This document shows, piece after piece, positions 63,390 through 64,000 of a stretch of DNA of 64,000 nt. Every line of letters begins with the position of its first letter. The first letter of the stretch is position 1. The stretch spans positions 62,001-126,000 of the forward strand of contig JAWQFJ010016895.1 in assembly GCA_034096865.1 (NCBI GenBank), read 5' to 3'. The position numbers and the translations under genes are program-made. The DNA comes from Theodoxus fluviatilis. Its lineage: Eukaryota; Mollusca; Gastropoda; Cycloneritida; Neritidae. The notes under the pieces were generated by a model. That model saw nothing but the letters and a program-made list of their open reading frames with translations, was not told the DNA's origin and ran no database searches.

Positions 63390-64000
63390 ATGCCACCGAA
63401 GAAAAGGCTTAGAAAAGAAACTGAAGAAAACCAACGTCAGTTGACGTTGTCTTCAATGTTTTGCAAGAATAAAGCAAGCGGTAACTGTTTAGTTTTTATC
63501 TCTTACTAGCGCTGAAATGGTCGTTGTCGGCAACATTTCCGGACACTGTACCCGGGGTACTCTGTCCGATTGATTAAAAAATGATTTTGAAATACTTTGG
63601 TAAAATTTAAAAGTTTCATATTTTCTGGGATGGTTTGTGCATGGATGAAGATGACTTTGGTGCCAAAAAACGAAAATCAAATCAAGGAGGTGTGGCTTTA
63701 AAAAGCTCATAAATTATTGGACAGAGTACCCCGGGTACTGTGTCCGGAAATGTTGCCGACAACGACCATTTCAGCCTTACGCGCTCCTTCCAAAGCTGAT
63801 GTCCATGTGGAGCAGTGCAAGTCTGATTTTGTCAGCACCTGAGTGCTCTAAAACAGGACTTTGATCTCGAAGAAAAGACCTACAAGCAGTGTAAAATCAC
63901 CGTTCTGGTTCAGAAAGTCTCCTCTACTCTGCTGCCCTCATTTGTAGAAGAAGTCCTCTCCAATCTGGATAAGAGATTTCCTGATGCGGAGCTGCTCCAG
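63390..64000 (+). pseudogene. hAT-like transposase-derived gene, 5' end, interrupted by a MITE
   Basis: An ATG at 63390 opens MPPKKRLRKETEEN then QRQLTLSSMFCKNKASG and a donor G|GTAACT at 63480/63481. This short basic N-terminus with a QxxLxxMF word is typical of hAT/ZNF862-type transposases. After the MITE (63511-63775) the + strand gives APSKADVHVEQCKSDFVS then a stop, and one base out of frame HLSALKQDFDLEEKTYKQCK with VSSTLLPSFVEEVLSNLDKR, resembling the helical region ahead of hAT catalytic domains. The frame break suggests decay. The gene runs off the window, so the catalytic part cannot be checked. Confidence 0.5.
63511..63775. mobile_element. 265-bp MITE with 57-bp terminal inverted repeats
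   Basis: The left arm (63511-63567) beginning GCTGAAATGGTCGTTGTCGG is matched by the inverted right arm (63719-63775) at 56 of 57 positions. The flanks CTTACTAGC (63502-63510) and CTTACGCGC (63776-63784) agree at 7 of 9 bases, a plausible decayed 9-bp target duplication as in Mutator-like elements. The interior is AT-rich and non-coding. Confidence 0.85.

Overview
The window looks like nuclear DNA of an invertebrate animal, most likely a lophotrochozoan such as a marine gastropod mollusc. This is inferred from many short coding exons with GT/AG splice sites inside long introns, a heavy load of minisatellites, and a mix of LINE, Penelope-like, Kolobok-like, hAT and MITE sequences. There are no bacterial-type operons, no rRNA or intact tRNA gene and no CRISPR array. 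All gene models were made by eye from reading frame, splice signals and family knowledge; no database search was run.

Four host genes are supported. (1) The last coding exon of an ABCA3-like lipid transporter (+, 54-528). (2) A complete eight-exon NUBP2 gene (-, 23578 down to 7709), rebuilt exon by exon into a 272-residue P-loop Fe-S scaffold with its CxxCxxC motif. (3) An MXRA7-like membrane protein (+, 23870-34808, two coding exons), starting 291 bp head-to-head from NUBP2. (4) The EME1/EME2 subunit of the MUS81 endonuclease (-, about 60790 down to 46560, eleven exons, the first tentative), tail-to-tail with MXRA7. ABCA3, NUBP2 and EME2 are also neighbours on human 16p13.3, so the order looks like old conserved linkage.

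Layout: 0.5-7.7 kb is ABCA3 3' flank with a LINE 3' end. 7.7-23.6 kb is NUBP2, whose introns hold six minisatellites and two Kolobok-like DNA transposons, each flanked by TTAA and each with an intact empty site elsewhere in the window. 23.9-34.8 kb is MXRA7, whose single large intron holds two copies of an ~870 bp repeat packed with TCAAGGTCA sites and a decayed hAT transposon. 37.8-46.06 kb is one 8.25 kb minisatellite between the convergent MXRA7 and EME genes. 46.5-60.8 kb is EME, with three intronic minisatellites, two of which are tandem copies of the 3' end of the neighbouring EME exon together with its 5' splice site. 61-64 kb is flank ending in the start of a hAT-like gene interrupted by a MITE at its first splice acceptor.

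The most unusual signal is in EME: tandem arrays whose unit carries an exon end plus splice donor, giving a 57 bp unit in about 28 copies that stays open in the EME frame, a second array copying the end of exon 7, and a third array with a GTAAGT in every unit.
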